The translations under genes were made by a program, and so were the position numbers. DNA of 64,000 bases from Flavobacterium indicum GPTSA100-9 = DSM 17447 (GTDB lineage: Bacteria; Bacteroidota; Bacteroidia; Flavobacteriales; Flavobacteriaceae): the NCBI RefSeq assembly GCF_000455605.1, contig NC_017025.1, positions 1,612,001 through 1,676,000 of the forward strand, given 5' to 3'. The stretch's first letter is position 1. Every line of letters begins with the position of its first letter. Positions 18,873-27,421 of the stretch are shown here, piece after piece. The notes under the pieces were generated by a model that searched no databases, was not told where the DNA came from, and was given only the letters and a program-made list of their open reading frames with translations.

Positions 18873-19616
18873 TTAGTTATTGTTATTTTTTCTGTTATTA
18901 TTTTTTTGATTTTGATTTTGATTATTTTTTGGCTTAAAATTTTTATTATTATTCGAATTATTTCTTTGCCCTTGATTTTGATTATTTTTTGAAAAAAACT
19001 GCGTTTTATTAGACTGTTTTTTATTTACTTTCATCAAATTTTGTGAGGTAGACAATTCTTCATCTGTTTTCAATAAATTTAATTGTCCATTAGATAACTC
19101 ATATAAATGTTCAAAAATTACTTCATCGGTAACAGTTTCTTTATTCCAACTTAAGTAACTTTTTTTCATATGATTTGCAATCACAATAATTAAAGCATTT
19201 TTCAATTCGCTATCTTCCCATTTGCAAGCCACATCAATCATGTATTTGATGTTATTTCCATAAAAACGGTATTTAGGAAAATTTTGAGGGTAAGGTAAAC
19301 GTTCCGGTTTTAGTGTAATCACGTCTCGTGTTGGAATTGGGTAAGGTGAATCAACATCGATTTTAAAATCGGACATAATGAACAACTGATCCCATAATTT
19401 ATGCTGAAAATCAGGCACATCTCGTAAATGAGGATTTAAAGTACCTAATACTGAAATTATATATTTTGCTCCTTTATTTCTTCTTTCTCTATCTTCAATT
19501 TTTGTAACTTCATCAATTAACTTTTGAACATGTCTACCATATTCTGGTATAATTAAATGATTACGTTGCGAATTGTATTCTAAATGTTGAATAGATTCCT
19601 CTGATTGATACGTCAT
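18873..19616 (-). CDS. DUF4290-family protein with Asn/Gln/Lys-rich tail
   Basis: This 247-residue protein has an N-terminal conserved domain (about 1-190) with LEYNSQRNHLIIPEYGRH and YPIPTRDVITLKPE, matching the Bacteroidota-specific DUF4290. The last 60 residues are low complexity, mostly Asn, Gln and Lys. The function is unknown. It lies between a DUF493 gene and murA with 1-bp gaps, so the three form an operon. Confidence 0.85.
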   Translation of the reverse strand: MTYQSEESIQHLEYNSQRNHLIIPEYGRHVQKLIDEVTKIEDRERRNKGAKYIISVLGTLNPHLRDVPDFQHKLWDQLFIMSDFKIDVDSPYPIPTRDVITLKPERLPYPQNFPKYRFYGNNIKYMIDVACKWEDSELKNALIIVIANHMKKSYLSWNKETVTDEVIFEHLYELSNGQLNLLKTDEELSTSQNLMKVNKKQSNKTQFFSKNNQNQGQRNNSNNNKNFKPKNNQNQNQKNNNRKNNNN

Positions 19617-19617
19617 A

Positions 19618-19905
19618 TTACAATGATATAATTCCTTCTATTGTTGATAATTCTTTATATTTTTCAATTACATGATCTGCATTATTCATTATCACTTGAA
19701 TTGAAACACTTGTATATTTTCCTGTTTTTGATGTATGTGTTTCAATTACAGCACCTAAATTATCAAATGCATTTTCAACTTTTTCAATTTTCTCTTTATT
19801 TGTTGGAACAATAAATTTATACAAATAATTGGAAGGCCATTGTGTTGACTCTTCTAATTCACCTTTTAATCTAATATAAAATTCCTCCGTTTTTTTATCC
19901 ATCAT
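19618..19905 (-). CDS. DUF493 (YbeD-like) protein
   Basis: This 95-residue protein has the DUF493 ferredoxin-like pattern, with YLYKFIVP in the first strand and SVSIQVIMNNADHVIEKYKEL in the second half. E. coli YbeD is a small regulatory protein of uncertain role. The start could be M1 or M2 (MMDKK). It is the first gene of an operon with the DUF4290 gene and murA. Confidence 0.82.
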   Translation of the reverse strand: MMDKKTEEFYIRLKGELEESTQWPSNYLYKFIVPTNKEKIEKVENAFDNLGAVIETHTSKTGKYTSVSIQVIMNNADHVIEKYKELSTIEGIISL

Positions 19906-19924
19906 TTAAAAGTATATAAAACCA

Positions 19925-19932
19925 CAAATATA
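19925..19932 (-). promoter_or_regulatory. -7 box of the DUF493-DUF4290-murA operon
   Basis: The minus strand reads TATATTTG, an exact -7 box, 20 bp before the DUF493 start. No TTG is seen at -33. Confidence 0.4.
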
Positions 19933-20006
19933 CAGTTATAAACCATTAATTAAAAATAATAAATAGGAAAGAAATTAGAAACGTTTAAATAATTTCAAAA
20001 AAATAG

Positions 20007-20014
20007 TATTTTTG
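20007..20014 (+). promoter_or_regulatory. -7 box of the AAA ATPase-recQ-fmt operon
   Basis: TATTTTTG fits TAnnTTTG and lies 18 bp before the ATG at 20032. Confidence 0.45.
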
Positions 20015-20031
20015 GCCTTTTTAGTAGAAAA

Positions 20032-20562
20032 ATGAATAAAAAAATTATATTATTAATTGGTGGACCAAGTTCTGGTAAGACCACCTTAATTAATCATCTT
20101 GAAGAAGAAGGTTATATTTGTTATCCAGAAATATCAAGGGAAGTTACGTTAAAAGCCAGAGAGCAAGGTATTGACCAACTTTTTTTAACCAATCCAATGC
20201 TTTTTAGTGAAATGCTTTTGGATGGAAGAATAGAGCAATTTGAAAATGCTTTAAAGGAAGAAAAAACGGTTTTCATTGATAGAGGAATCCCTGATGTGGT
20301 TGCTTATATGGATTTTATTGGTGATACATATCCAGAAAAATTCATTGAAGCTTGTAAAAAGTACAAATACGATAAAATATTCTTACTTCCTCCGTGGGAA
20401 GAAATTTATACTAGTGATAGTGAACGTTATGAAAGTTATGAACAAGCCATGCAAATTCACGACTTTTTAGTTGATACGTACACTAAATATGGTTATGATT
20501 TAATTGAAATACCTAAGGTTTCTGTTGAAAATAGATACCAATTTATCATTGATCATTTATAA
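20032..20562 (+). CDS. AAA_28-type ATPase/kinase-like protein
   Basis: This 176-residue P-loop protein has Walker A GGPSSGKTTL (about 9-18) and a DRG motif in FIDRGIPDVVAYMDF. LPPWEEIYTSDSERYES is typical of AAA_28/NadR-like nucleotide kinases. Homologues are widespread in Bacteroidota without known substrate. It sits 8 bp before recQ, in one operon. Confidence 0.8.
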   Translation: MNKKIILLIGGPSSGKTTLINHLEEEGYICYPEISREVTLKAREQGIDQLFLTNPMLFSEMLLDGRIEQFENALKEEKTVFIDRGIPDVVAYMDFIGDTYPEKFIEACKKYKYDKIFLLPPWEEIYTSDSERYESYEQAMQIHDFLVDTYTKYGYDLIEIPKVSVENRYQFIIDHL

Positions 20563-20570
20563 ACAAAGTA

Positions 20571-22454
20571 ATGAATAGTGCGTTAGAAGTTTTAAAAAAA
20601 CATTGGAATTACGATTCCTTCCGTGTTCCTCAAGATGCCATTATTCAAAGTGTTTTAGAAGGAAATGATACCTTTGCATTGCTTCCAACTGGTGGCGGAA
20701 AATCAATTTGCTTTCAAATTCCAGCCTTATTAAAACCTGGACTTTGTTTGGTAATTTCTCCTTTGGTTGCTTTAATGAAGGATCAGGTTGAAAATTTAAA
20801 AAATAGAGACATTAAAGCACTCGCTTTGGTTGGTGGTATTTCATTTGAAGAAACCAGTCAATTACTAGATAATTGTACATTTGGAGGTTATAAATTTTTA
20901 TATGTTTCACCAGAACGTTTGCAACAAGATTGGATTTTAGAACGTATCAAACAATTAAACATCAATTTAGTTGCTATTGATGAAGCGCATTGTATTAGTC
21001 AATGGGGACATGACTTCCGTCCTGCTTATTTAAAAATCAGCAATTTAAAAGAACATTTTCATGTACCTTTTATTGCTCTAACTGCAACAGCTACTGAAAA
21101 AGTACAAGAAGATATTTGTTCACTATTACAATTTAAAAATACAAAAGTTTTTAAAAAATCGTTTAACCGATTCAATTTAGGTTATCATGTTATCTATACA
21201 GAGGATAAAATAACTAAATTAAAACAGATTTTTACAAAAAATCCTCAGCCTTCCATAGTTTATGTTCGCAACAGAAAAGCTTGTTTAGAAATTAGTAAAC
21301 AATTAAATGAATTAGGTTTTTCTGCAACGTATTATCACGGCGGACTAAAAAGTAAAGAAAAAACACAAAATATGCAATTATGGATGGAAGAAAAAGCATT
21401 CATAATGGTTGCCACCAATGCCTTTGGAATGGGAATTGACAAGCCCAATGTAAAAACTGTAATTCATCTTCAAGTACCAGAAAATATTGAAAATTATTAT
21501 CAAGAAGCTGGAAGAGCTGGTCGAAATGGTGAAAAAGCGTATGCTCTTTTATTAACTCACGAATTTGATATCAAAAAAACAAGAGAACAATTTATCACTT
21601 CTTTACCCGATAAATCTTTTTTAAATAAAGTTTATCATGCTTTAAATAATTATTTTCAAATTGCTTATGGCGAAGGTACTGGAACAATCTTTACTTTTAA
21701 TCTACAAATATTTTGTCAAAAGTATAATTTCCCTGTTTCTAAAACTTTTAGCTGCATTCAGTTTTTAGACCGAGAAGGTATTTTAACATTTAATAATGAA
21801 ACTAACGATAAAGCTCAAATTCAATTTTTAATTGAAAGCCGTGAAATAATTCGATACATTAGTTTAAATCCTAAAGACGAGCCAATTATAAATGCTATCC
21901 TAAGAACTTATCCTGGTATATTTGAACAACTAACCGCAATAAATACAATTTTAATAGCCAATAAATCAAATACAACTGAAGAAACTATAATTGTTCTTTT
22001 GCAAAAGTTACAACAACAAGACATTATTGAATTACACTTATTTTCAAACGACAGTAAAATTATATTTAACGAACCTCGAGAAGACGATTATACAATAAAT
22101 AGAATTAGTAAACATTTAAACAATCAAAATCAATTAAAAATTGAAAAATTTGAAGCAATTCTTGCGTTTGTAAACGATAAAAAAACGTGTAAATCAGTTT
22201 TAATTTCGAACTATTTTGGTGAAGAAAACGAGACAGCATGCGGAATTTGTTCTACTTGTTTACAACAAAAACAAGATAATCTAAAAGATAGTACTTCAGT
22301 CATTACGAATTTACTTCAAAAAAGCGCAATGACTTCACAAGAATTACAACATAGTTCACAACTATCAAATGAAGCACTTATCTTTGCACTTCAAACACTA
22401 TTGGAAAATGATATAATTTTCTTAAATCAAAATAAAAAATACCAAATTAAGTAA
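20571..22454 (+). CDS. RecQ-family ATP-dependent DNA helicase
   Basis: This 627-residue superfamily 2 helicase has motif I LLPTGGGKSICFQIPA, motif II IDEAHCISQWGHDFRPAY, motif III ALTATAT and motif VI QEAGRAGRNG. A Cys set for the RecQ zinc site appears late as CGICSTC. It unwinds DNA 3' to 5' in recombination and repair. Flavobacteria often carry two RecQ proteins; this shorter one lacks an obvious HRDC domain, so no gene symbol is given. Its stop overlaps the fmt start by one base (TAATG). Confidence 0.9.
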   Translation: MNSALEVLKKHWNYDSFRVPQDAIIQSVLEGNDTFALLPTGGGKSICFQIPALLKPGLCLVISPLVALMKDQVENLKNRDIKALALVGGISFEETSQLLDNCTFGGYKFLYVSPERLQQDWILERIKQLNINLVAIDEAHCISQWGHDFRPAYLKISNLKEHFHVPFIALTATATEKVQEDICSLLQFKNTKVFKKSFNRFNLGYHVIYTEDKITKLKQIFTKNPQPSIVYVRNRKACLEISKQLNELGFSATYYHGGLKSKEKTQNMQLWMEEKAFIMVATNAFGMGIDKPNVKTVIHLQVPENIENYYQEAGRAGRNGEKAYALLLTHEFDIKKTREQFITSLPDKSFLNKVYHALNNYFQIAYGEGTGTIFTFNLQIFCQKYNFPVSKTFSCIQFLDREGILTFNNETNDKAQIQFLIESREIIRYISLNPKDEPIINAILRTYPGIFEQLTAINTILIANKSNTTEETIIVLLQKLQQQDIIELHLFSNDSKIIFNEPREDDYTINRISKHLNNQNQLKIEKFEAILAFVNDKKTCKSVLISNYFGEENETACGICSTCLQQKQDNLKDSTSVITNLLQKSAMTSQELQHSSQLSNEALIFALQTLLENDIIFLNQNKKYQIK

Positions 22455-23401
22455 TGGAAAAATTAAAAATTATATTCATGGGTACACCTGATTTTGCAGT
22501 AGGTATCCTTGATAGAATATATACTGCAGGATATGAAATTGCAGCTGTAATTACAGCACCAGACAAACCAGCAGGTAGAGGTCAAAAGGTATCAATTAGT
22601 GCGGTGAAAGCCTATGCATTAGAAAAACAATTACCTTTATTACAACCAACAAACTTAAAAAATGAAGATTTTTTAAACGAACTTGCATCTTATCATGCTA
22701 ATTTACAAGTAGTTGTTGCTTTTAGAATGTTACCAGAAGCTGTTTGGAAAATGCCAAAATACGGAACATTTAATCTGCATGCTTCATTATTACCTCAATA
22801 TAGAGGAGCTGCACCAATTAATTGGGCTATTATTAATGGAGAAAAAGAAACAGGCGTTACTACTTTTTTTATTGATGATAAAATTGATACTGGTGCCATG
22901 ATTTTAAGTCGCTCTACTCCTATTGATGAAAAAGAAAATGCTGGAACTTTACATGATCGTTTAATGCAATTAGGCGGAGAAACTGTTTTAGAAACTTTAG
23001 CTTTAATTCAAAATGGTGAAGTAAAAACGGTTATTCAACCAGAAAATGACGATTTAAAAACGGCTTACAAATTAAATAAAGAAAACTGTAAGGTCAATTG
23101 GTCAAAATCGGGAAAAGAAATACATAATCAAATTAGAGGACTATCACCCTATCCGGCTGCTTGGACCTATATCAAAGATGGAGAAAACGAATGGAATGTA
23201 AAACTATATGATGTTGAATTTATTCAAGAACAACATACAGAAAAGATAAATAGTATTCATACCACCAAAAAAGAAATGAAAATTGCTTTAAAAGATGGAT
23301 GGTTAAAAGTACACAGTTTACAATTTCCAGCCAAAAAAAGAATGTTGACTCATGAACTTTTAAACGGTATTCAATTCAGTTCGCAAGCCCATGTTTTATA
23401 G
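22454..23401 (+). CDS. fmt: Methionyl-tRNA formyltransferase
   Basis: This 315-residue enzyme formylates initiator Met-tRNA using 10-formyl-THF. The catalytic Asn-His pair and the folate loop are in FNLHASLLPQYRGAAPINW, and the catalytic Asp in DDKIDTGAM. The N-terminus KIIFMGTPDFAV and the C-terminal OB-like domain are normal for the family. It is cotranscribed with recQ. Confidence 0.95.
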   Translation: MEKLKIIFMGTPDFAVGILDRIYTAGYEIAAVITAPDKPAGRGQKVSISAVKAYALEKQLPLLQPTNLKNEDFLNELASYHANLQVVVAFRMLPEAVWKMPKYGTFNLHASLLPQYRGAAPINWAIINGEKETGVTTFFIDDKIDTGAMILSRSTPIDEKENAGTLHDRLMQLGGETVLETLALIQNGEVKTVIQPENDDLKTAYKLNKENCKVNWSKSGKEIHNQIRGLSPYPAAWTYIKDGENEWNVKLYDVEFIQEQHTEKINSIHTTKKEMKIALKDGWLKVHSLQFPAKKRMLTHELLNGIQFSSQAHVL

Positions 23402-23426
23402 TAATTCCTACGAACTCACTAGGTTT

Positions 23427-23466
23427 TTCATCGGATTTATTAACATTTCATCGTATTTATCAACAT
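23427..23466 (+). repeat. Two tandem 20-bp repeats upstream of the HU promoter
   Basis: TTCATCGGATTTATTAACAT (23427-23446) is followed directly by a copy differing at two positions (23447-23466). The pair ends 25 bp before the -33 element of the HU gene, a suitable place for an activator or autoregulator site. Confidence 0.7.
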
Positions 23467-23491
23467 TTTTTGTAAAAATACGTGTAAATAC

Positions 23492-23521
23492 TTGCACAAT
23501 TCAATGATAATTCTAAATTTG
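23492..23521 (+). promoter_or_regulatory. Promoter of the HU gene
   Basis: TTG (23492-23494) and TAAATTTG (23514-23521) are separated by 19 bp, matching the Bacteroidota sigma-A promoter form. Confidence 0.75.
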
Positions 23522-23563
23522 TAATAGAAAATTAAGTTTAACCCAATTTAAATAACATTAATT

Positions 23564-23842
23564 ATGAACAAATCAGAATTAATCGATGCAATGGCAGCTT
23601 CTGCTGGAATTACTAAAGCTGCTGCTAAATTAGCTTTAGAATCATTTTTAGAAAGCGTTGAAGGAACGTTACAAAAAGGTGGAAGAGTTTCATTAGTAGG
23701 ATTTGGTTCTTGGTCAGTTTCTAAAAGAGCTGCAAGAGAAGGTAGAAATCCTCAAACTGGTAAAACTATCAAAATCGCTGCTAAAAACGTAGTTAAATTC
23801 AAAGCAGGTGCTGAATTAGAAGGATCAGTAAACAAAAAATAA
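23564..23842 (+). CDS. HU-family DNA-binding protein
   Basis: This 92-residue protein has the full HU pattern: NKSELIDAMAASAGITKAAA forms the helical dimer part, GFGSW the turn, and REGRNPQTGKTIKIAA the DNA-binding arm with the intercalating Pro. It is a nucleoid protein that bends DNA. It is monocistronic with its own promoter and terminator. Confidence 0.95.
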   Translation: MNKSELIDAMAASAGITKAAAKLALESFLESVEGTLQKGGRVSLVGFGSWSVSKRAAREGRNPQTGKTIKIAAKNVVKFKAGAELEGSVNKK

Positions 23843-23870
23843 TTCGATATAATTTTTTGAAAAATAAAGA

Positions 23871-23898
23871 AACCTCTCAAATTTGAGAGGTTTTTTTT
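23871..23898 (+). terminator. Rho-independent terminator after the HU gene
   Basis: An 11-bp perfect palindrome (23871-23881 with 23882-23892) is followed by a T-tract. It lies 29 bp after the HU stop. Confidence 0.8.
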
Positions 23899-23966
23899 GT
23901 TATTTATCGTAAAAATTTGTTTTTCTGACTTTTTTTAACTATATTCAAATCAAAATTGAAGCTTAT

Positions 23967-24527
23967 ATGATATCAATGTTACCCAAAAAAGGTTGTCTGC
24001 TTGTAGCAGAACCATCTATTTTAAATGACATTTCTTTCAATAGAGCGGTCATATTATTAACTGAACACAATCAAGATGGTAGTGTAGGTTTTATTATTAA
24101 CAAACCTCTTACCCATACGATTAATGATTTAATCCCTGAGATTAACGCAAGTTTTATTATCTACAACGGTGGACCTGTGGAACAAGATAATTTGTATTTC
24201 ATTCATAATGTTCCTAATTTAATTCCTGATAGTATCGAAATATCTAATGGAATTTATTGGGGAGGAGATTTTGAAATCACAAAAAATCTAATCAATGAAG
24301 GAATTATTTTAAAAGAAAATATTCGTTTCTTCTTAGGTTATACGGGTTGGGAAACGGATCAACTGGAATACGAACTTGAAGAAAATTCATGGATTATTGT
24401 AGAAAACGAGTTAAAAGAAAAAATTATCGGGAAAAATAGTCAAAACTTCTGGAAAGAAAAAATGAATCAATTAGGTGGTGATTACCTATTGTTTTCTAAT
24501 TCTCCCGAAAATCCTTCTCTTAATTAA
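23967..24527 (+). CDS. YqgE/AlgH-family protein
   Basis: This protein of 183-186 residues has the family pattern: KKGCLLVAEPSI, FNRAVILLTEHNQDGSVGFIINKPL and the FLGYTGWETDQLEYEL block. The function of YqgE/AlgH is not settled. The start may be the ATG at 23976 (MLPKKGC), which fits the family better than 23967. Its end overlaps the end of the convergent aminotransferase gene by 8 bp. Confidence 0.9.
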   Translation: MISMLPKKGCLLVAEPSILNDISFNRAVILLTEHNQDGSVGFIINKPLTHTINDLIPEINASFIIYNGGPVEQDNLYFIHNVPNLIPDSIEISNGIYWGGDFEITKNLINEGIILKENIRFFLGYTGWETDQLEYELEENSWIIVENELKEKIIGKNSQNFWKEKMNQLGGDYLLFSNSPENPSLN

Positions 24528-25350
24528 GCAAACAATTTAATTCCTCTAATAACTGAGTTGCAAAATCATTAACATACATTTTTTTTCTATACTTAGTTAT
24601 AGGCTGAATACCTATAATAACATTTGTTAAAAATAATTCATCAGCTTTTTGCAAATCAAAAGGTGAAATTGGTTTTTCTTCAAATCTTATATTCGTATTT
24701 TTACTTATTAGTTTAATTATTTGTTTTCTTAAAATGCCATTTTGGCAACCTTCTGAAATTGGAGGCGTACTAATTACATCTCCCATTTTCATAAAAATAT
24801 TTGCCTGAATTGCTTCTACTATATTTTTATCTTCATTAATTAATAAACAATTTTGATAATCATTTTCTTTAGCAAAAATTCCAGCTAAAGTATGTATCAT
24901 TTTATTGTTAGTTTTTATTGTTGATAACAAGTGCTTACTCAAATGAAAATCTTTAAACAATTCAACTTCATAAGGTTCATTTGAAAAAGAATAAAATGTG
25001 TTATTTAACTCATTGGCCATAATAACAAATTTTACATCATTTGAATTTGGCGTGTAATAACCTTCCGAATCTCTAAAAACAGTGAATCGTACTCTTGCAT
25101 TTACAAATTTTAATGCTTGTAATAATGATACTATTTGCTCTTCAAAATATTCCATTGTCAATAACATGGGAATTTCCATTCTACAAATTCGCATGGAAGC
25201 CATTAATCGCAAATAATGTTCTTCTAAAAAAACAATTTTTGAATTAACGATTTTCACCGTTTCAAAAACTGCATCTCCAAATAAAAACCCTCTATTAGTT
25301 TCAATATATAAAGCACTATTGTCTTGTAGTGTACCGTTAAAATTAATCAT
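24520..25350 (-). CDS. Aminotransferase class IV (aminodeoxychorismate lyase/BCAT-like)
   Basis: This 276-residue fold type IV PLP enzyme starts at ATG 25350 (MINFNGTLQDNSAL). A longer frame to 25410 exists, but it would read through a hairpin that terminates the upstream gene. GFLFGDAVFETVKIVN is the family opening, the PLP-binding Lys is probably in STIKTNNKMIHTLAG, and EGCQNGILRKQI is near the end. It could be PabC (4-amino-4-deoxychorismate lyase) or a D-/branched-chain aminotransferase; PabC is a reasonable guess by size but not decided. Confidence 0.82.
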   Translation of the reverse strand: MINFNGTLQDNSALYIETNRGFLFGDAVFETVKIVNSKIVFLEEHYLRLMASMRICRMEIPMLLTMEYFEEQIVSLLQALKFVNARVRFTVFRDSEGYYTPNSNDVKFVIMANELNNTFYSFSNEPYEVELFKDFHLSKHLLSTIKTNNKMIHTLAGIFAKENDYQNCLLINEDKNIVEAIQANIFMKMGDVISTPPISEGCQNGILRKQIIKLISKNTNIRFEEKPISPFDLQKADELFLTNVIIGIQPITKYRKKMYVNDFATQLLEELNCLLN

Positions 25351-25375
25351 AAAAAATCCCGATAAAAATCGGGAC
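25351..25375 (-). terminator. Terminator of the START-like gene (minus strand)
   Basis: On the minus strand a TCCCGAT/ATCGGGA stem is followed by a T-tract. It lies 22 bp after the START-like gene and directly before the aminotransferase ATG, so it also separates the two genes. Confidence 0.7.
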
Positions 25376-25396
25376 AAATATACTTTATAATTTAGA

Positions 25397-25789
25397 CTAA
25401 ACCGAACCAATTACGTGTTTTAAATCGGAAATTAAATTTTCCCATAATAATTTTGATTCATGAATTTCTTCCGGCTCAGAAAAATCAGTCACAATTAAAG
25501 AAACATCTTGTGTAATTTCATCCACTTGAATTTTCATTTCAAAGAAATATTCCGTGTCATTTCCATCTTCATCAAGCCATCTAAACTTAACTTTTTCTCC
25601 AGATTTTTTAGACGCTAATTTGGCTTTTTCTTCAGAGTCATCCCACATAAAAGTGTAAAATTCCCCTCTAGAATTAACATTATCCGCAAACCATTCAGAT
25701 AAACCTGATGGAGTTAGCATATATTGATACAATAATTGCGGTGAAGAATGGATGGGGAATTCAAGTTCATATTTTACTTTTTGCTTCAT
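25397..25789 (-). CDS. START-like (SRPBCC/AHSA1) domain protein
   Basis: This 130-residue single-domain protein has the outline KYELEFPIHSSPQLLYQYM, then GLSEWFADNVN and the C-terminal helix ending LLWENLISDLKHVIG. This matches the START-like SRPBCC proteins found across Bacteroidota. It would form a hydrophobic ligand cavity; ligand and role are unknown. It has its own promoter. Confidence 0.85.
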   Translation of the reverse strand: MKQKVKYELEFPIHSSPQLLYQYMLTPSGLSEWFADNVNSRGEFYTFMWDDSEEKAKLASKKSGEKVKFRWLDEDGNDTEYFFEMKIQVDEITQDVSLIVTDFSEPEEIHESKLLWENLISDLKHVIGSV

Positions 25790-25827
25790 TTTTTTCTTTT
25801 TTTAGCTTTTTTACACATTAAAAATCT

Positions 25828-25857
25828 CAAAATTAAAACTAATTAGCTAAAATTCAA
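25828..25857 (-). promoter_or_regulatory. Promoter of the START-like gene
   Basis: On the minus strand TTG (25855-25857) and TAATTTTG (25828-25835) are 19 bp apart. Confidence 0.65.
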
Positions 25858-25984
25858 TATTTTAGATTTACACGTATTAAAAGTATTAATTTTTGAGCAA
25901 AATATAAAAAAAGTTTAATTAATTACACAAAATTTCAATATATTTTTTAACAGAAAAAAAAGTATATTTTTTTTTTAAATATAT

Positions 25985-26014
25985 TTGGAAAGTACTGAAT
26001 AAGTGCTATATTTG
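25985..26014 (+). promoter_or_regulatory. Promoter of tRNA-Met
   Basis: TTG (25985-25987) and TATATTTG (26007-26014) are 19 bp apart, 36 bp before the tRNA. Confidence 0.75.
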
Positions 26015-26050
26015 CACCCGCATTGAGACAGATGCGAGACCAACAAAAAT

Positions 26051-26124
26051 GGCGAGGTAGCTCAGTTGGTTAGAGCGCAGGATTCATAACCCTGAGGTCA
26101 CGGGTTCAACTCCCGTCTTCGCTA
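26051..26124 (+). tRNA. tRNA-Met (anticodon CAT)
   Basis: The 74-nt sequence folds as a tRNA: acceptor GGCGAGG with CTTCGCT, D-arm GCTC/GAGC, anticodon loop TTCATAA giving CAT, and T-arm ACGGG/CCCGT with loop TTCAACT. CCA is not encoded. The anticodon stem lacks the three G-C pairs of initiator tRNA, so an elongator Met tRNA is likely; a tRNA-Ile with modified C34 cannot be excluded. An integrase gene follows it. Confidence 0.95.
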
Positions 26125-26156
26125 CGAGTTTTAAAAAATCGAAAAGTTAGATTTTA

Positions 26157-26190
26157 AGCAGGATTAGAGCTATTTAATCCTGCTTTTTTT
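26157..26190 (+). terminator. Terminator after tRNA-Met, abutting the integrase start
   Basis: A 10-bp perfect stem (26157-26166 with 26175-26184) is followed by a T-run ending at 26190. The integrase ATG begins at the next base. Confidence 0.8.
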
Positions 26191-27402
26191 ATGTCTAATT
26201 TATTACGATATTTGCAAAGTGAACACGATTTTGAACACGTTTTGAAAGTAAAGAAAAAATATTCAGAACCAAAAATATACGATGCTGATGGTGATTTATC
26301 AAAGCGTTGGTATGTTTATTTTTCTTTTCGAAAGAAGTTAGATGGACCACTTGAGAGATTTCCAAGCAATATTTATGCTCCCCAACATTTAGAAAAGCGT
26401 GAACGATTGCTATGGCTAAAAACTATGCAACGAAACCTATCTTTGCTTCTAAAAGATGGATTCAATCCATACAATCCTGATAACAAATTCAACTTTGAAG
26501 AAGAATCTAATAATAAATCGATTAAAGAGGCTTTTGAATTTGCTTTGAATATCAAAAAAAATACTTTAGCAGAAACATCATACAAAGGATTAGAAGGACG
26601 AATATTGCGTTTTGAAAAGTGGCTAAATGAAAATGGATTTAAAAATAGATTGATTTCTTCTGTCAATAAAAAGGTAATTACAACTTATCTAAATGAAGTT
26701 TTAATTGCAACCTCAGCAAAGAATAGAAATAATACTCGTACCGATATTAGTTCAATATTTACGGTTTTAGCAGATAACGAAATAATAGTAGATAACTTTA
26801 TTCTTAAAATTCCTGTTTTAAAAAGCAATCCTGAAAAGAATAAATCCTATACCAGTTCTGAAGAAACTAAATTATTCGAGCATTTGGACAAAAACAACAA
26901 GTTACTTTCTTTGTATGTCAAATTCATTTCTTACAACTTTTTAAGACCAGTTGAAGTCAATCGCATTACGATTGGAGATATTGATTTGAATGATAAAATT
27001 TTAAAAATTAATACCAAAACAGGCTTCAAATTAAAGCGAATTCCACAAGTTCTAATAGATGAAATGCCCAATATTTCTCAATATCCAAAAGATGCATTTT
27101 TATTTGGAAGAAAAGATTTTGGACAGTATTGGGAAGCTAACGAAACCAGCCGAAGAAATGATTATTCCGATTATTTTTTAGAAGTTAAAAAGAAATTCAA
27201 ATTAGGTAAAGATTATGGTTTGTACAGTTTTAGACACACCTTTATTACCAAGCTCTACAACACCTTTATTAAAGAGATGACACCAGAGGAAGCTGAATCT
27301 AATATCATGTCAATAACTGGACATACGAGCAAAACAGCCCTAAGAAAATACTTGAGGGAAATAAATGCTTATATTCCTGAGGATTATTCGAAGTATTTAT
27401 AA
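26191..27402 (+). CDS. Tyrosine recombinase/phage-type integrase
   Basis: This 403-residue integrase has an N-terminal arm, a SAM-like core-binding domain (about 110-200) and a catalytic domain. The catalytic residues are visible: first Arg in FLRPVEVNRI, the His-Arg pair region in YSFRHTFITKLY, the second His in TGHTSKTALRKYL and a Tyr in the same segment. It probably inserted a genomic island at the tRNA-Met 3' end. Its ATG directly follows the tRNA terminator T-tract, so expression must rely on read-through, an internal start, or a promoter inside. Confidence 0.9.
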   Translation: MSNLLRYLQSEHDFEHVLKVKKKYSEPKIYDADGDLSKRWYVYFSFRKKLDGPLERFPSNIYAPQHLEKRERLLWLKTMQRNLSLLLKDGFNPYNPDNKFNFEEESNNKSIKEAFEFALNIKKNTLAETSYKGLEGRILRFEKWLNENGFKNRLISSVNKKVITTYLNEVLIATSAKNRNNTRTDISSIFTVLADNEIIVDNFILKIPVLKSNPEKNKSYTSSEETKLFEHLDKNNKLLSLYVKFISYNFLRPVEVNRITIGDIDLNDKILKINTKTGFKLKRIPQVLIDEMPNISQYPKDAFLFGRKDFGQYWEANETSRRNDYSDYFLEVKKKFKLGKDYGLYSFRHTFITKLYNTFIKEMTPEEAESNIMSITGHTSKTALRKYLREINAYIPEDYSKYL

Positions 27403-27421
27403 AAATGAAAATTCCTAAGTT

